This document shows positions 23,868-37,553 of a stretch of DNA of 64,000 nucleotides, piece by piece (position 1 is the first letter of the stretch; each line of letters opens with the position of its first letter). The notes under the pieces are model-generated. The model did not search any database. It had not been told where the DNA came from and saw nothing but the letters and a program-made list of their open reading frames with translations. Where the stretch lies: positions 20,584,001 through 20,648,000 of the forward strand of contig OZ059897.1 of assembly GCA_964057225.1 (NCBI GenBank), in the 5' to 3' direction. A program made the position numbers and the translations under genes. The DNA is from Auanema rhodensis (taxonomy: Eukaryota > Nematoda > Chromadorea > Rhabditida > Rhabditidae).

Positions 23868-24920
23868 CATTTTGACAAAAATTTTTTCGAAAAATTTCAA
23901 AATAATTTAGCAAAAAGTAGATGTTTTTAGATTCCTTTTTTCAAGGCAAAGACGATGGACAATGTTATTTAACGAAAAAATTAATTCTTCAGGGTGAAAA
24001 TCGAGGATATAAGTGTAAACTTATATCAGTTGATATCTCGGTGCATTTTTAAGCTAGCGCAAATCTGATAACACAGATCGACGCAGCTTAAAAATCCGCA
24101 TCGAATGCACTATACTACATTGAGAAACGCTTAATACAAAAATTAGTTATGATCGTTTGAAAAATGATGCATTAGTGTATGTTGAGTTTCCATGTACACT
24201 CAACATTGCTTCCAAAAACATTTTGACAAAAATTTTTTCGAAAAATTTCAAAATAATTTAGCAAAAAGTAGATGTTTTTAGATTCCTTTTTTCAAGGCAA
24301 AGACGATGGACAATGTTATTCAACGAAAAAATTAATTCTTCAGGGTGAAAATCGAGGATATAAGTGTAAACTTATATCAGTTGATATCTTGGTGCATTTT
24401 TAAGCTAGCGCAAATCTGATAATACAGATCGACGCAGCTTAAAAATCCGCATCGAATGCACTATACTACATTGAGAAACGCTTAATACAAAAATTAGTTA
24501 TGATCGTTTGAAAAATGATGCATTAGTGTATGTTGAGTTTCCATGTACACTCAACATTGCTTCCAAAAACATTTTGACAAAAATTTTTTCGAAAAATTTC
24601 AAAATAATTTAGCAAAAAGTAGATGTTTTTAGATTCCTTTTTTTAAGGCAAAGACGATGGACAATGTTATTCAACGAAAAAATTAATTCTTCAGGGTGAA
24701 AATCGAGGATATAAGTGTAAACTTATATCAGTTGATATCTCGGTACATTTTTAAGCTAGCGCAAATCTGATAACACAGATCGACGCAGCTTAAAAATCCG
24801 CATCGAATGCACTATACTACATTGAGAAACGCTTAATACAAAAATTAGTTATGATCGTTTGAAAAATGATGCATTAGTGTATGTTGAGTTTCCATGTACA
24901 CTCAACATTGCTTCCAAAAA

Positions 24921-27026
24921 CATTTTGACAAAAATTTTTTCGAAAAATTTCAAAATAATTTAGCAAAAAGTAGATGTTTTTAGATTCCTTTTTTCAAGGC
25001 AAAGACGATGGACAATGTTATTCAACGAAAAAATTAATTCTTCAGGGTGAAAATCGAGGATATAAGTGTAAACTTATATCAGTTGATATCTCGGTACATT
25101 TTTAAGCTAGCGCAAATCTGATAACACAGATCGACGCAGCTTAAAAATCCGCATCGAATGCACTATACTACATGGAAGAACGCTTAATACAAAAATTAGT
25201 TATGATCGTTTGGAAAATGATGCATTAGTGTATGTTGAGTTTCCATGTACACTCAACATTGCTTCCAAAAACATTTTGACAAAAATTTTTTCGAAAAATT
25301 TCAAAATAATTTAGCAAAAAGTAGATGTTTTTAGATTCCTTTTTTCAAGGCAAAGACGATGGACAATGTTATTTAAGGAAAAAATTAATTCTTCAGGGTG
25401 AAAATCGAGGATATAAGTGTGAACTTATATCAGTTGATATCTCGGTGCATTTTTAAGCTAGCGCAAATCTGATAACACAGATCGACGCAGCTTAAAAATC
25501 CGCATCGAATGCACTATACTACATAGAAGAACGCTTAATACAAAAATTAGTTATGATCGTTTGAAAAATGATGCATTAGTGTATGTTGAGTTTCCATGTA
25601 CACTCAACATTGCTTCCAAAAACATTTTGACAAAAATTTTTTCGAAAAATTTCAAAATAATTTAGCAAAAAGTAGATGTTTTTAGATTCCTTTTTTCAGG
25701 GCAAAGACGATGGACAATGTTATTCAACGAAAAAATTAATTCTTCAGGGTGAAAATCGAGGATATAAGTGTGAACTTATATCAGTTGATATCTCGGTGCA
25801 TTTTTAAGCTAGCGCAAATCTGATAACACAGATCGACGCAGCTTAAAAATCCGCATCGAATGCACTATACTACATTGAAAAACGCTCAATACAAAAATTA
25901 GTTATGATCGTTTGAAAAATGATGCATTAGTGTATGTTGAGTTTCCATGTACACTCAACATTGCTTCCAAAAACATTTTGACAAAAATTTTTTCGAAAAA
26001 TTTCAAAATAATTTAGCAAAAAGTAGATGTTTTTAGATTCCTTTTTTCAAGGCAAAGACGATGGACAATGTTATTTAACGAAAAAATTAATTCTTCAGGG
26101 TGAAAATCGAGGATATAAGTGTAAACTTATATCAGTTGATATCTCGGTGCATTTTTAAGCTAGCGCAAATCTGATAACACAGATCGACGCAGCTTAAAAA
26201 TCCGCATCGAATGCACTATACTACATTGAGAAACGCTTAATACAAAAATTAGTTATGATCGTTTGAAAAATGATGCATTAGTGTATGTTGAGTTTCCATG
26301 TACACTCAACATTGCTTCCAAAAACATTTTGACAAAAATTTTTTCGAAAAATTTCAAAATAATTTAGCAAAAAGTAGATGTTTTTAGATTCCTTTTTTCA
26401 AGGCAAAGACGATGGACAATGTTATTCAACGAAAAAATTAATTCTTCAGGGTGAAAATCGAGGATATAAGTGTAAACTTATATCAGTTGATATCTCGGTG
26501 CATTTTTAAGCTAGCGCAAATCTGATAACACAGATCGACGCAGCTTAAAAATCCGCATCGAATGCACTATACTACATTGAGAAACGCTTAATACAAAAAT
26601 TAGTTATGATCGTTTGAAAAATGATGCATTAGTGTATGTTGAGTTTCCATGTACACTCAACATTGCTTCCAAAAACATTTTGACAAAAATTTTTTCGGAA
26701 AATTTCAAAATAATTTAGCAAAAAGTAGATGTTTTTAGATTCCTTATTTCAAGGCAAAGACGATGGACAATGTTATTTAACGAAAAAATTAATTCTTTAG
26801 GGTGAAAATCGAGGATATAAGTGTAAACTTATATCAGTTGATATCTCGGTGCATTTTTAAGCTAGCGCAAATCTGATAACACAGATCGACGCAGCTTAAA
26901 AATCCGCATCGAATGCATTATACTACATGGAAGAACGCTTAATACAAAAATTAGTTATGATCGTTTGAAAAATGATGCATTAGTGTATGTTGAGATTCCA
27001 TGTACACTCAACATTGCTTCCAAAAA
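24921..27026 (+). repeat. 6-monomer block, matched at 28430-30535
   Basis: The order is A176 with G293; TTTAAGG with TACATAGAAG; CGCTCAAT; TTTAACG; TTCAACG; then CGGAAAATTT with TTATTTC and TGCATTATAC. The same order occurs at 28430-30535, offset by ten monomers less one deleted base. Private differences include TCAGGGCAAAG near 25697 and CATTGAAAAACGCTC near 25876 in this run. Confidence 0.72.
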
Positions 27027-27728
27027 CATTTTGACAAAAATTTTTTCGAAAAATTTCAAAATAATTTAGCAAAAAGTAGATGTTTTTAGATTCCTTTTTT
27101 CAAGGCAAAGACGATGGACAATGTTATTCAACGAAAAAATTAATTCTTCAGGGTGAAAATCGAGGATATAAGTGTAAACTTATATCAGTTGATATCTCGG
27201 TGCATTTTTAAGCTAGCGCAAATCTGATAACACAGATCGACGCAGCTTAAAAATCCGCATCGAATGCACTATACTACATTGAGAAACGCTTAATACAAAA
27301 ATTAGTTATGATCGTTTGAAAAATGATGCATTAGTGTATGTTGAGTTTCCATGTACACTCAACATTGCTTCCAAAAACATTTTGACAAAAATTTTTTCGG
27401 AAAATTTCAAAATAATTTAGCAAAAAGTAGATGTTTTTAGATTCCTTATTTCAAGGCAAAGACGATGGACAATGTTATTTAACGAAAAAATTAATTCTTT
27501 AGGGTGAAAATCGAGGATATAAGTGTAAACTTATATCAGTTGATATCTCGGTGCATTTTTAAGCTAGCGCAAATCTGATAACACAGATCGACGCAGCTTA
27601 AAAATCCGCATCGAATGCATTATACTACATGGAAGAACGCTTAATACAAAAATTAGTTATGATCGTTTGAAAAATGATGCATTAGTGTATGTTGAGATTC
27701 CATGTACACTCAACATTGCTTCCAAAAA
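26325..27728 (+). repeat. Dimer duplication ending in the CGG subtype
   Basis: Monomers 76-77 (26325-27026) match 78-79 (27027-27728). Each pair is a plain TTCAACG/A150 monomer followed by a CGGAAAATTT/TTATTTC/TTTAGGG/TGCATTATAC/A320 monomer. The offset is 702 bp. The next monomer (27729) carries the T-run deletion, as after other CGG copies. Confidence 0.78.
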
Positions 27729-28078
27729 CATTTTGACAAAAATTTTTTCGAAAAATTTCAAAATAATTTAGCAAAAAGTAGATGTTTTTAGATTCCTTTT
27801 TCAAGGCAAAGACGATGGACAATGTTATTCAACGAAAAAATTAATTCTTCAGGGTGAAAATCGAGGATATAAGTGTGAACTTATATCAGTTGATATCTCG
27901 GTACATTTTTAAGCTAGCGCAAATCTGATAACACAGATCGACGCAGCTTAAAAATCCGCATCGAATGCATTATACTACATGGAAGAACGCTTAATACAAA
28001 AATTAGTTATGATCGTTTGGAAAATGATGCATTAGTGTATGTTGAGATTCCATGTACACTCAACATTGCTTCCAAAAA
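27729..28078 (+). repeat. 350-bp monomer with T-run deletion
   Basis: This copy has five rather than six T in the run after GATTCC (27797-27801). The same deletion is found in the copies at 14392, 33344 and 35800. All four share TTCAACG, A176, TGCATTATAC, TACATGGAAG, G293 and A320, so the deletion is identical by descent and not four independent slips. Confidence 0.88.
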
Positions 28079-31000
28079 CATTTTGACAAAAATTTTTTCG
28101 AAAAATTTCAAAATAATTTAGCAAAAAGTAGATGTTTTTAGATTCCTTTTTTCAAGGCAAAGACGATGGACAATGTTATTCAACGAAAAAATTATTTCTT
28201 CAGGGTGAAAATCGAGGATATAAGTGTGAACTTATATCAGTTGATATCTCGGTGCATTTTTAAGCTAGCGCAAATCTGATAACACAGATCGACGCAGCTT
28301 AAAAATCCGCATCGAATGCACTATACTACATTGAGAAACGCTCAATACAAAAATTAGTTATGATCGTTTGAAAAATGATGCATTAGTGTATGTTGAGTTT
28401 CCATGTACACTCAACATTGCTTCCAAAAACATTTTGACAAAAATTTTTTCGAAAAATTTCAAAATAATTTAGCAAAAAGTAGATGTTTTTAGATTCCTTT
28501 TTTCAAGGCAAAGACGATGGACAATGTTATTTAACGAAAAAATTAATTCTTCAGGGTGAAAATCGAGGATATAAGTGTAAACTTATATCAGTTGATATCT
28601 CGGTACATTTTTAAGCTAGCGCAAATCTGATAACACAGATCGACGCAGCTTAAAAATCCGCATCGAATGCACTATACTACATGGAAGAACGCTTAATACA
28701 AAAATTAGTTATGATCGTTTGGAAAATGATGCATTAGTGTATGTTGAGTTTCCATGTACACTCAACATTGCTTCCAAAAACATTTTGACAAAAATTTTTT
28801 CGAAAAATTTCAAAATAATTTAGCAAAAAGTAGATGTTTTTAGATTCCTTTTTTCAAGGCAAAGACGATGGACAATGTTATTTAAGGAAAAAATTAATTC
28901 TTCAGGGTGAAAATCGAGGATATAAGTGTGAACTTATATCAGTTGATATCTCGGTGCATTTTTAAGCTAGCGCAAATCTGATAACACAGATCGACGCAGC
29001 TTAAAAATCCGCATCGAATGCACTATACTACATAGAAGAACGCTTAATACAAAAATTAGTTATGATCGTTTGAAAAATGATGCATTAGTGTATGTTGAGT
29101 TTCCATGTACACTCAACATTGCTTCCAAAAACATTTTGACAAAAATTTTTTCGAAAAATTTCAAAATAATTTAGCAAAAAGTAGATGTTTTTAGATTCCT
29201 TTTTTCAAGGCAAAGACGATGGACAATGTTATTCAACGAAAAAATTAATTCTTCAGGGTGAAAATCGAGGATATAAGTGTGAACTTATATCAGTTGATAT
29301 CTCGGTGCATTTTTAAGCTAGCGCAAATCTGATAACACAGATCGACGCAGCTTAAAAATCCGCATCGAATGCACTATACTACATTGAGAAACGCTCAATA
29401 CAAAAATTAGTTATGATCGTTTGAAAAATGATGCATTAGTGTATGTTGAGTTTCCATGTACACTCAACATTGCTTCCAAAAACATTTTGACAAAAATTTT
29501 TTCGAAAAATTTCAAAATAATTTAGCAAAAAGTAGATGTTTTTAGATTCCTTTTTTCAAGGCAAAGACGATGGACAATGTTATTTAACGAAAAAATTAAT
29601 TCTTCAGGGTGAAAATCGAGGATATAAGTGTAAACTTATATCAGTTGATATCTCGGTGCATTTTTAAGCTAGCGCAAATCTGATAACACAGATCGACGCA
29701 GCTTAAAAATCCGCATCGAATGCACTATACTACATTGAGAAACGCTTAATACAAAAATTAGTTATGATCGTTTGAAAAATGATGCATTAGTGTATGTTGA
29801 GTTTCCATGTACACTCAACATTGCTTCCAAAAACATTTTGACAAAAATTTTTTCGAAAAATTTCAAAATAATTTAGCAAAAAGTAGATGTTTTTAGATTC
29901 CTTTTTTCAAGGCAAAGACGATGGACAATGTTATTCAACGAAAAAATTAATTCTTCAGGGTGAAAATCGAGGATATAAGTGTAAACTTATATCAGTTGAT
30001 ATCTCGGTGCATTTTTAAGCTAGCGCAAATCTGATAACACAGATCGACGCAGCTTAAAAATCCGCATCGAATGCACTATACTACATTGAGAAACGCTTAA
30101 TACAAAAATTAGTTATGATCGTTTGAAAAATGATGCATTAGTGTATGTTGAGTTTCCATGTACACTCAACATTGCTTCCAAAAACATTTTGACAAAAATT
30201 TTTTCGGAAAATTTCAAAATAATTTAGCAAAAAGTAGATGTTTTTAGATTCCTTATTTCAAGGCAAAGACGATGGACAATGTTATTTAACGAAAAAATTA
30301 ATTCTTTAGGGTGAAAATCGAGGATATAAGTGTAAACTTATATCAGTTGATATCTCGGTGCATTTTTAAGCTAGCGCAAATCTGATAACACAGATCGACG
30401 CAGCTTAAAAATCCGCATCGAATGCATTATACTACATGGAAGAACGCTTAATACAAAAATTAGTTATGATCGTTTGAAAAATGATGCATTAGTGTATGTT
30501 GAGATTCCATGTACACTCAACATTGCTTCCAAAAACATTTTGACAAAAATTTTTTCGAAAAATTTCAAAATAATTTAGCAAAAAGTAGATGTTTTTAGAT
30601 TCCTTTTTTCAAGGCAAAGACGATGGACAATGTTATTTAACGAAAAAATTAATTCTTCAGGGTGAAAATCGAGGATATAAGTGTAAACTTATATCAGTTG
30701 ATATCTCGGTACATTTTTAAGCTAGCGCAAATCTGATAACACAGATCGACGCAGCTTAAAAATCCGCATCGAATGCACTATACGACATTGAGAAACGCTT
30801 AATACAAAAATTAGTTATGATCGTTTGAAAAATGATGCATTAGTGTATGTTGAGTTTCCATGTACACTCAACATTGCTTCCAAAAACATTTTGACAAAAA
30901 TTTTTTCGAAAAATTTCAAAATAATTTAGCAAAAAGTAGATGTTTTTAGATTCCTTTTTTCAAGGCAAAGACGATGGACAATGTTATTTAAGGAAAAAAT

Positions 31001-32641
31001 TAATTCTTCAGGGTGAAAATCGAGGATATAAGTGTAAACTTATATCAGTTGATATCTCGGTACATTTTTAAGCTAGCGCAAATCTGATAACACAGATCGA
31101 CGCAGCTTAAAAATCCGCATCGAATGCACTATACTACATGGAAGAACGCTTAATACAAAAATTAGTTATGATCGTTTGGAAAATGATGCATTAGTGTATG
31201 TTGAGTTTCCATGTACACTCAACATTGCTTCCAAAAACATTTTGACAAAAATTTTTTCGAAAAATTTCAAAATAATTTAGCAAAAAGTAGATGTTTTTAG
31301 ATTCCTTTTTTCAAGGCAAAGACGATGGACAATGTTATTTAAGGAAAAAATTAATTCTTCAGGGTGAAAATCGAGGATATAAGTGTGAACTTATATCAGT
31401 TGATATCTCGGTGCATTTTTAAGCTAGCGCAAATCTGATAACACAGATCGACGCAGCTTAAAAATCCGCATCGAATGCACTATACTACATAGAAGAACGC
31501 TTAATACAAAAATTAGTTATGATCGTTTGAAAAATGATGCATTAGTGTATGTTGAGTTTCCATGTACACTCAACATTGCTTCCAAAAACATTTTGACAAA
31601 AATTTTTTCGAAAAATTTCAAAATAATTTAGCAAAAAGTAGATGTTTTTAGATTCCTTTTTTCAAGGCAAAGACGATGGACAATGTTATTCAACGAAAAA
31701 ATTAATTCTTCAGGGTGAAAATCGAGGATATAAGTGTGAACTTATATCAGTTGATATCTCGGTGCATTTTTAAGCTAGCGCAAATCTGATAACACAGATC
31801 GACGCAGCTTAAAAATCCGCATCGAATGCACTATACTACATTGAGAAACGCTCAATACAAAAATTAGTTATGATCGTTTGAAAAATGATGCATTAGTGTA
31901 TGTTGAGTTTCCATGTACACTCAACATTGCTTCCAAAAACATTTTGACAAAAATTTTTTCGGAAAATTTCAAAATAATTTAGCAAAAAGTAGATGTTTTT
32001 AGATTCCTTATTTCAAGGCAAAGACGATGGACAATGTTATTTAACGAAAAAATTAATTCTTTAGGGTGAAAATCGAGGATATAAGTGTAAACTTATATCA
32101 GTTGATATCTCGGTGCATTTTTAAGCTAGCGCAAATCTGATAACACAGATCGACGCAGCTTAAAAATCCGCATCGAATGCATTATACTACATGGAAGAAC
32201 GCTTAATACAAAAATTAGTTATGATCGTTTGAAAAATGATGCATTAGTGTATGTTGAGATTCCATGTACACTCAACATTGCTTCCAAAAACATTTTGACA
32301 AAAATTTTTTCGAAAAATTTCAAAATAATTTAGCAAAAAGTAGATGTTTTTAGATTCCTTTTTTCAAGGCAAAGACGATGGACAATGTTATTCAACGAAA
32401 AAATTAATTCTTCAGGGTGAAAATCGAGGATATAAGTGTAAACTTATATCAGTTGATATCTCGGTGCATTTTTAAGCTAGCGCAAATCTGATAACACAGA
32501 TCGACGCAGCTTAAAAATCCGCATCGAATGCACTATACTACATTGAGAAACGCTTAATACAAAAATTAGTTATGATCGTTTGAAAAATGATGCATTAGTG
32601 TATGTTGAGTTTCCATGTACACTCAACATTGCTTCCAAAAA
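28079..32641 (+). repeat. Monomers 81-93, mosaic of earlier blocks
   Basis: 28079-29833 repeats 5-monomer block B and 28430-30535 repeats the 6-monomer block at 24921. The following monomers are a mosaic: G249 with A176 at 30536, TTTAAGG with A150 and A176 at 30887 (an unusual combination that looks recombinant), TTTAAGG with TACATAGAAG at 31238, CGCTCAAT at 31589, CGG at 31940, and a plain copy at 32291. This is the right-hand limit of the TTTAAGG subtype in the window. Confidence 0.7.
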
Positions 32642-35600
32642 CATTTTGACAAAAATTTTTTCGGAAAATTTCAAAATAATTTAGCAAAAAGTAGATGTTT
32701 TTAGATTCCTTATTTCAAGGCAAAGACGATGGACAATGTTATTTAACGAAAAAATTAATTCTTTAGGGTGAAAATCGAGGATATAAGTGTAAACTTATAT
32801 CAGTTGATATCTCGGTGCATTTTTAAGCTAGCGCAAATCTGATAACACAGATCGACGCAGCTTAAAAATCCGCATCGAATGCATTATACTACATGGAAGA
32901 ACGCTTAATACAAAAATTAGTTATGATCGTTTGAAAAATGATGCATTAGTGTATGTTGAGATTCCATGTACACTCAACATTGCTTCCAAAAACATTTTGA
33001 CAAAAATTTTTTCGAAAAATTTCAAAATAATTTAGCAAAAAGTAGATGTTTTTAGATTCCTTTTTTCAAGGCAAAGACGATGGACAATGTTATTCAACGA
33101 AAAAATTAATTCTTCAGGGTGAAAATCGAGGATATAAGTGTGAACTTATATCAGTTGATATCTCGGTACATTTTTAAGCTAGCGCAAATCTGATAACACA
33201 GATCGACGCAGCTTAAAAATCCGCATCGAATGCATTATACTACATGGAAGAACGCTTAATACAAAAATTAGTTATGATCGTTTGAAAAATGATGCATTAG
33301 TGTATGTTGAGATTCCATGTACACTCAACATTGCTTCCAAAAACATTTTGACAAAAATTTTTTCGAAAAATTTCAAAATAATTTAGCAAAAAGTAGATGT
33401 TTTTAGATTCCTTTTTCAAGGCAAAGACGATGGACAATGTTATTCAACGAAAAAATTAATTCTTCAGGGTGAAAATCGAGGATATAAGTGTGAACTTATA
33501 TCAGTTGATATCTCGGTACATTTTTAAGCTAGCGCAAATCTGATAACACAGATCGACGCAGCTTAAAAATCCGCATCGAATGCATTATACTACATGGAAG
33601 AACGCTTAATACAAAAATTAGTTATGATCGTTTGGAAAATGATGCATTAGTGTATGTTGAGATTCCATGTACACTCAACATTGCTTCCAAAAACATTTTG
33701 ACAAAAATTTTTTCGAAAAATTTCAAAATAATTTAGCAAAAAGTAGATGTTTTTAGATTCCTTTTTTCAAGGCAAAGACGATGGACAATGTTATTTAACG
33801 AAAAAATTAATTCTTCAGGGTGAAAATCGAGGATATAAGTGTGAACTTATATCCGTTGATATCTCGGTGCATTTTTAAGCTAGCGCAAATCTGATAACAC
33901 AGATCGACGCAGCTTAAAAATCCGCATCGAATGCACTATACTACATTGAGAAACGCTTAATACAAAAATTAGTTATGATCGTTTGAAAAATGATGCATTA
34001 GTGTATGTTGAGTTTCCATGTACACTCAACATTGCTTCCAAAAACATTTTGACAAAAATTTTTTCGAAAAATTTCAAAATAATTTAGCAAAAAGTAGATG
34101 TTTTTAGATTCCTTTTTTCAAGGCAAAGACGATGGACAATGTTATTTAACGAAAAAATTAATTCTTCAGGGTGAAAATCGAGGATATAAGTGTGAACTTA
34201 TATCAGTTGATATCTCGGTGCATTTTTAAGCTAGCGCAAATCTGATAACACAGATCGACGCAGCTTAAAAATCCGCATCGAATGCACTATACTACATTGA
34301 AAAACGCTTAATACAAAAATTAGTTATGATCGTTTGAAAAATGATGCATTAGTGTATGTTGAGTTTCCATGTACACTCAACATTGCTTCCAAAAACATTT
34401 TGACAAAAATTTTTTCGAAAAATTTCAAAATAATTTAGCAAAAAGTAGATGTTTTTAGATTCCTTTTTTCAAGGCAAAGACGATGGACAATGTTATTTAA
34501 CGAAAAAATTAATTCTTTAGGGTGAAAATCGAGGATATAAGTGTAAACTTATATCAGTTGATATCTCGGTGCATTTTTAAGCTAGCGCAAATCTGATAAC
34601 ACAGATCGACGCAGCTTAAAAATCCGCATCGAATGCACTATACGACATTGAGAAACGCTTAATACAAAAATTAGTTATGATCGTTTGAAAAATGATGCAT
34701 TAGTGTATGTTGAGTTTCCATGTACACTCAACATTGCTTCCAAAAACATTTTGACAAAAATTTTTTCGAAAAATTTCAAAATAATTTAGCAAAAAGTAGA
34801 TGTTTTTAGATTCCTTTTTTCAAGGCAAAGACGATGGACAATGTTATTCAACGAAAAAATTAATTCTTCAGGGTGAAAATCGAGGATATAAGTGTGAACT
34901 TATATCAGTTGATATCTCGGTACATTTTTAAGCTAGCGCAAATCTGATAACACAGATCGACGCAGCTTAAAAATCTGCATCGAATGCACTATACTACATG
35001 GAAGAATGCTTAATACAAAAATTAGTTATGATCGTTTGAAAAATGATGCATTAGTGTATGTTGAGTTTCCATGTACACTCAACATTGCTTCCAAAAACAT
35101 TTTGACAAAAATTTTTTCGGAAAATTTCAAAATAATTTAGCAAAAAGTAGATGTTTTTAGATTCCTTATTTCAAGGCAAAGACGATGGACAATGTTATTT
35201 AACGAAAAAATTAATTCTTTAGGGTGAAAATCGAGGATATAAGTGTAAACTTATATCAGTTGATATCTCGGTGCATTTTTAAGCTAGCGCAAATCTGATA
35301 ACACAGATCGACGCAGCTTAAAAATCCGCATCGAATGCATTATACTACATGGAAGAACGCTTAATACAAAAATTAGTTATGATCGTTTGAAAAATGATGC
35401 ATTAGTGTATGTTGAGATTCCATGTACACTCAACATTGCTTCCAAAAACATTTTGACAAAAATTTTTTCGAAAAATTTCAAAATAATTTAGCAAAAAGTA
35501 GATGTTTTTAGATTCCTTTTTTCAAGGCAAAGACGATGGACAATGTTATTCAACGAAAAAATTAATTCTTCAGGGTGAAAATCGAGGATATAAGTGTGAA

Positions 35601-37553
35601 CTTATATCAGTTGATATCTCGGTACATTTTTAAGCTAGCGCAAATCTGATAACACAGATCGACGCAGCTTAAAAATCCGCATCGAATGCATTATACTACA
35701 TGGAAGAACGCTTAATACAAAAATTAGTTATGATCGTTTGAAAAATGATGCATTAGTGTATGTTGAGATTCCATGTACACTCAACATTGCTTCCAAAAAC
35801 ATTTTGACAAAAATTTTTTCGAAAAATTTCAAAATAATTTAGCAAAAAGTAGATGTTTTTAGATTCCTTTTTCAAGGCAAAGACGATGGACAATGTTATT
35901 CAACGAAAAAATTAATTCTTCAGGGTGAAAATCGAGGATATAAGTGTGAACTTATATCAGTTGATATCTCGGTACATTTTTAAGCTAGCGCAAATCTGAT
36001 AACACAGATCGACGCAGCTTAAAAATCCGCATCGAATGCATTATACTACATGGAAGAACGCTTAATACAAAAATTAGTTATGATCGTTTGGAAAATGATG
36101 CATTAGTGTATGTTGAGATTCCATGTACACTCAACATTGCTTCCAAAAACATTTTGACAAAAATTTTTTCGAAAAATTTCAAAATAATTTAGCAAAAAGT
36201 AGATGTTTTTAGATTCCTTTTTTCAAGGCAAAGACGATGGACAATGTTATTTAACGAAAAAATTAATTCTTCAGGGTGAAAATCGAGGATATAAGTGTGA
36301 ACTTATATCCGTTGATATCTCGGTGCATTTTTAAGCTAGCGCAAATCTGATAACACAGATCGACGCAGCTTAAAAATCCGCATCGAATGCACTATACTAC
36401 ATTGAGAAACGCTTAATACAAAAATTAGTTATGATCGTTTGAAAAATGATGCATTAGTGTATGTTGAGTTTCCATGTACACTCAACATTGCTTCCAAAAA
36501 CATTTTGACAAAAATTTTTTCGAAAAATTTCAAAATAATTTAGCAAAAAGTAGATGTTTTTAGATTCCTTTTTTCAAGGCAAAGACGATGGACAATGTTA
36601 TTTAACGAAAAAATTAATTCTTCAGGGTGAAAATCGAGGATATAAGTGTGAACTTATATCAGTTGATATCTCGGTGCATTTTTAAGCTAGCGCAAATCTG
36701 ATAACACAGATCGACGCAGCTTAAAAATCCGCATCGAATGCACTATACTACATTGAAAAACGCTTAATACAAAAATTAGTTATGATCGTTTGAAAAATGA
36801 TGCATTAGTGTATGTTGAGTTTCCATGTACACTCAACATTGCTTCCAAAAACATTTTGACAAAAATTTTTTCGAAAAATTTCAAAATAATTTAGCAAAAA
36901 GTAGATGTTTTTAGATTCCTTTTTTCAAGGCAAAGACGATGGACAATGTTATTTAACGAAAAAATTAATTCTTTAGGGTGAAAATCGAGGATATAAGTGT
37001 AAACTTATATCAGTTGATATCTCGGTGCATTTTTAAGCTAGCGCAAATCTGATAACACAGATCGACGCAGCTTAAAAATCCGCATCGAATGCACTATACG
37101 ACATTGAGAAACGCTTAATACAAAAATTAGTTATGATCGTTTGAAAAATGATGCATTAGTGTATGTTGAGTTTCCATGTACACTCAACATTGCTTCCAAA
37201 AACATTTTGACAAAAATTTTTTCGAAAAATTTCAAAATAATTTAGCAAAAAGTAGATGTTTTTAGATTCCTTTTTTCAAGGCAAAGACGATGGACAATGT
37301 TATTCAACGAAAAAATTAATTCTTCAGGGTGAAAATCGAGGATATAAGTGTGAACTTATATCAGTTGATATCTCGGTACATTTTTAAGCTAGCGCAAATC
37401 TGATAACACAGATCGACGCAGCTTAAAAATCTGCATCGAATGCACTATACTACATGGAAGAATGCTTAATACAAAAATTAGTTATGATCGTTTGGAAAAT
37501 GATGCATTAGTGTATGTTGAGTTTCCATGTACACTCAACATTGCTTCCAAAAA
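32642..37553 (+). repeat. Adjacent 7-monomer duplication III (2 x 2456 bp)
   Basis: Monomers 94-100 (32642-35097) match 101-107 (35098-37553). The shared order is: CGGAAAATTT; A176 with TGCATTATAC; the T-run deletion copy; ATCCGTTG; CATTGAAAAACG; TTTAGGG with G249; and ATCTGCATCG with GAATGCTT. Both runs contain the same 1-bp deletion, so the offset is 7 x 351 - 1. The last member of the first run has TGAAAAA where the last of the second has TGGAAAA, which places the exchange within the last 60-90 bp of monomer 100. Confidence 0.86.
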
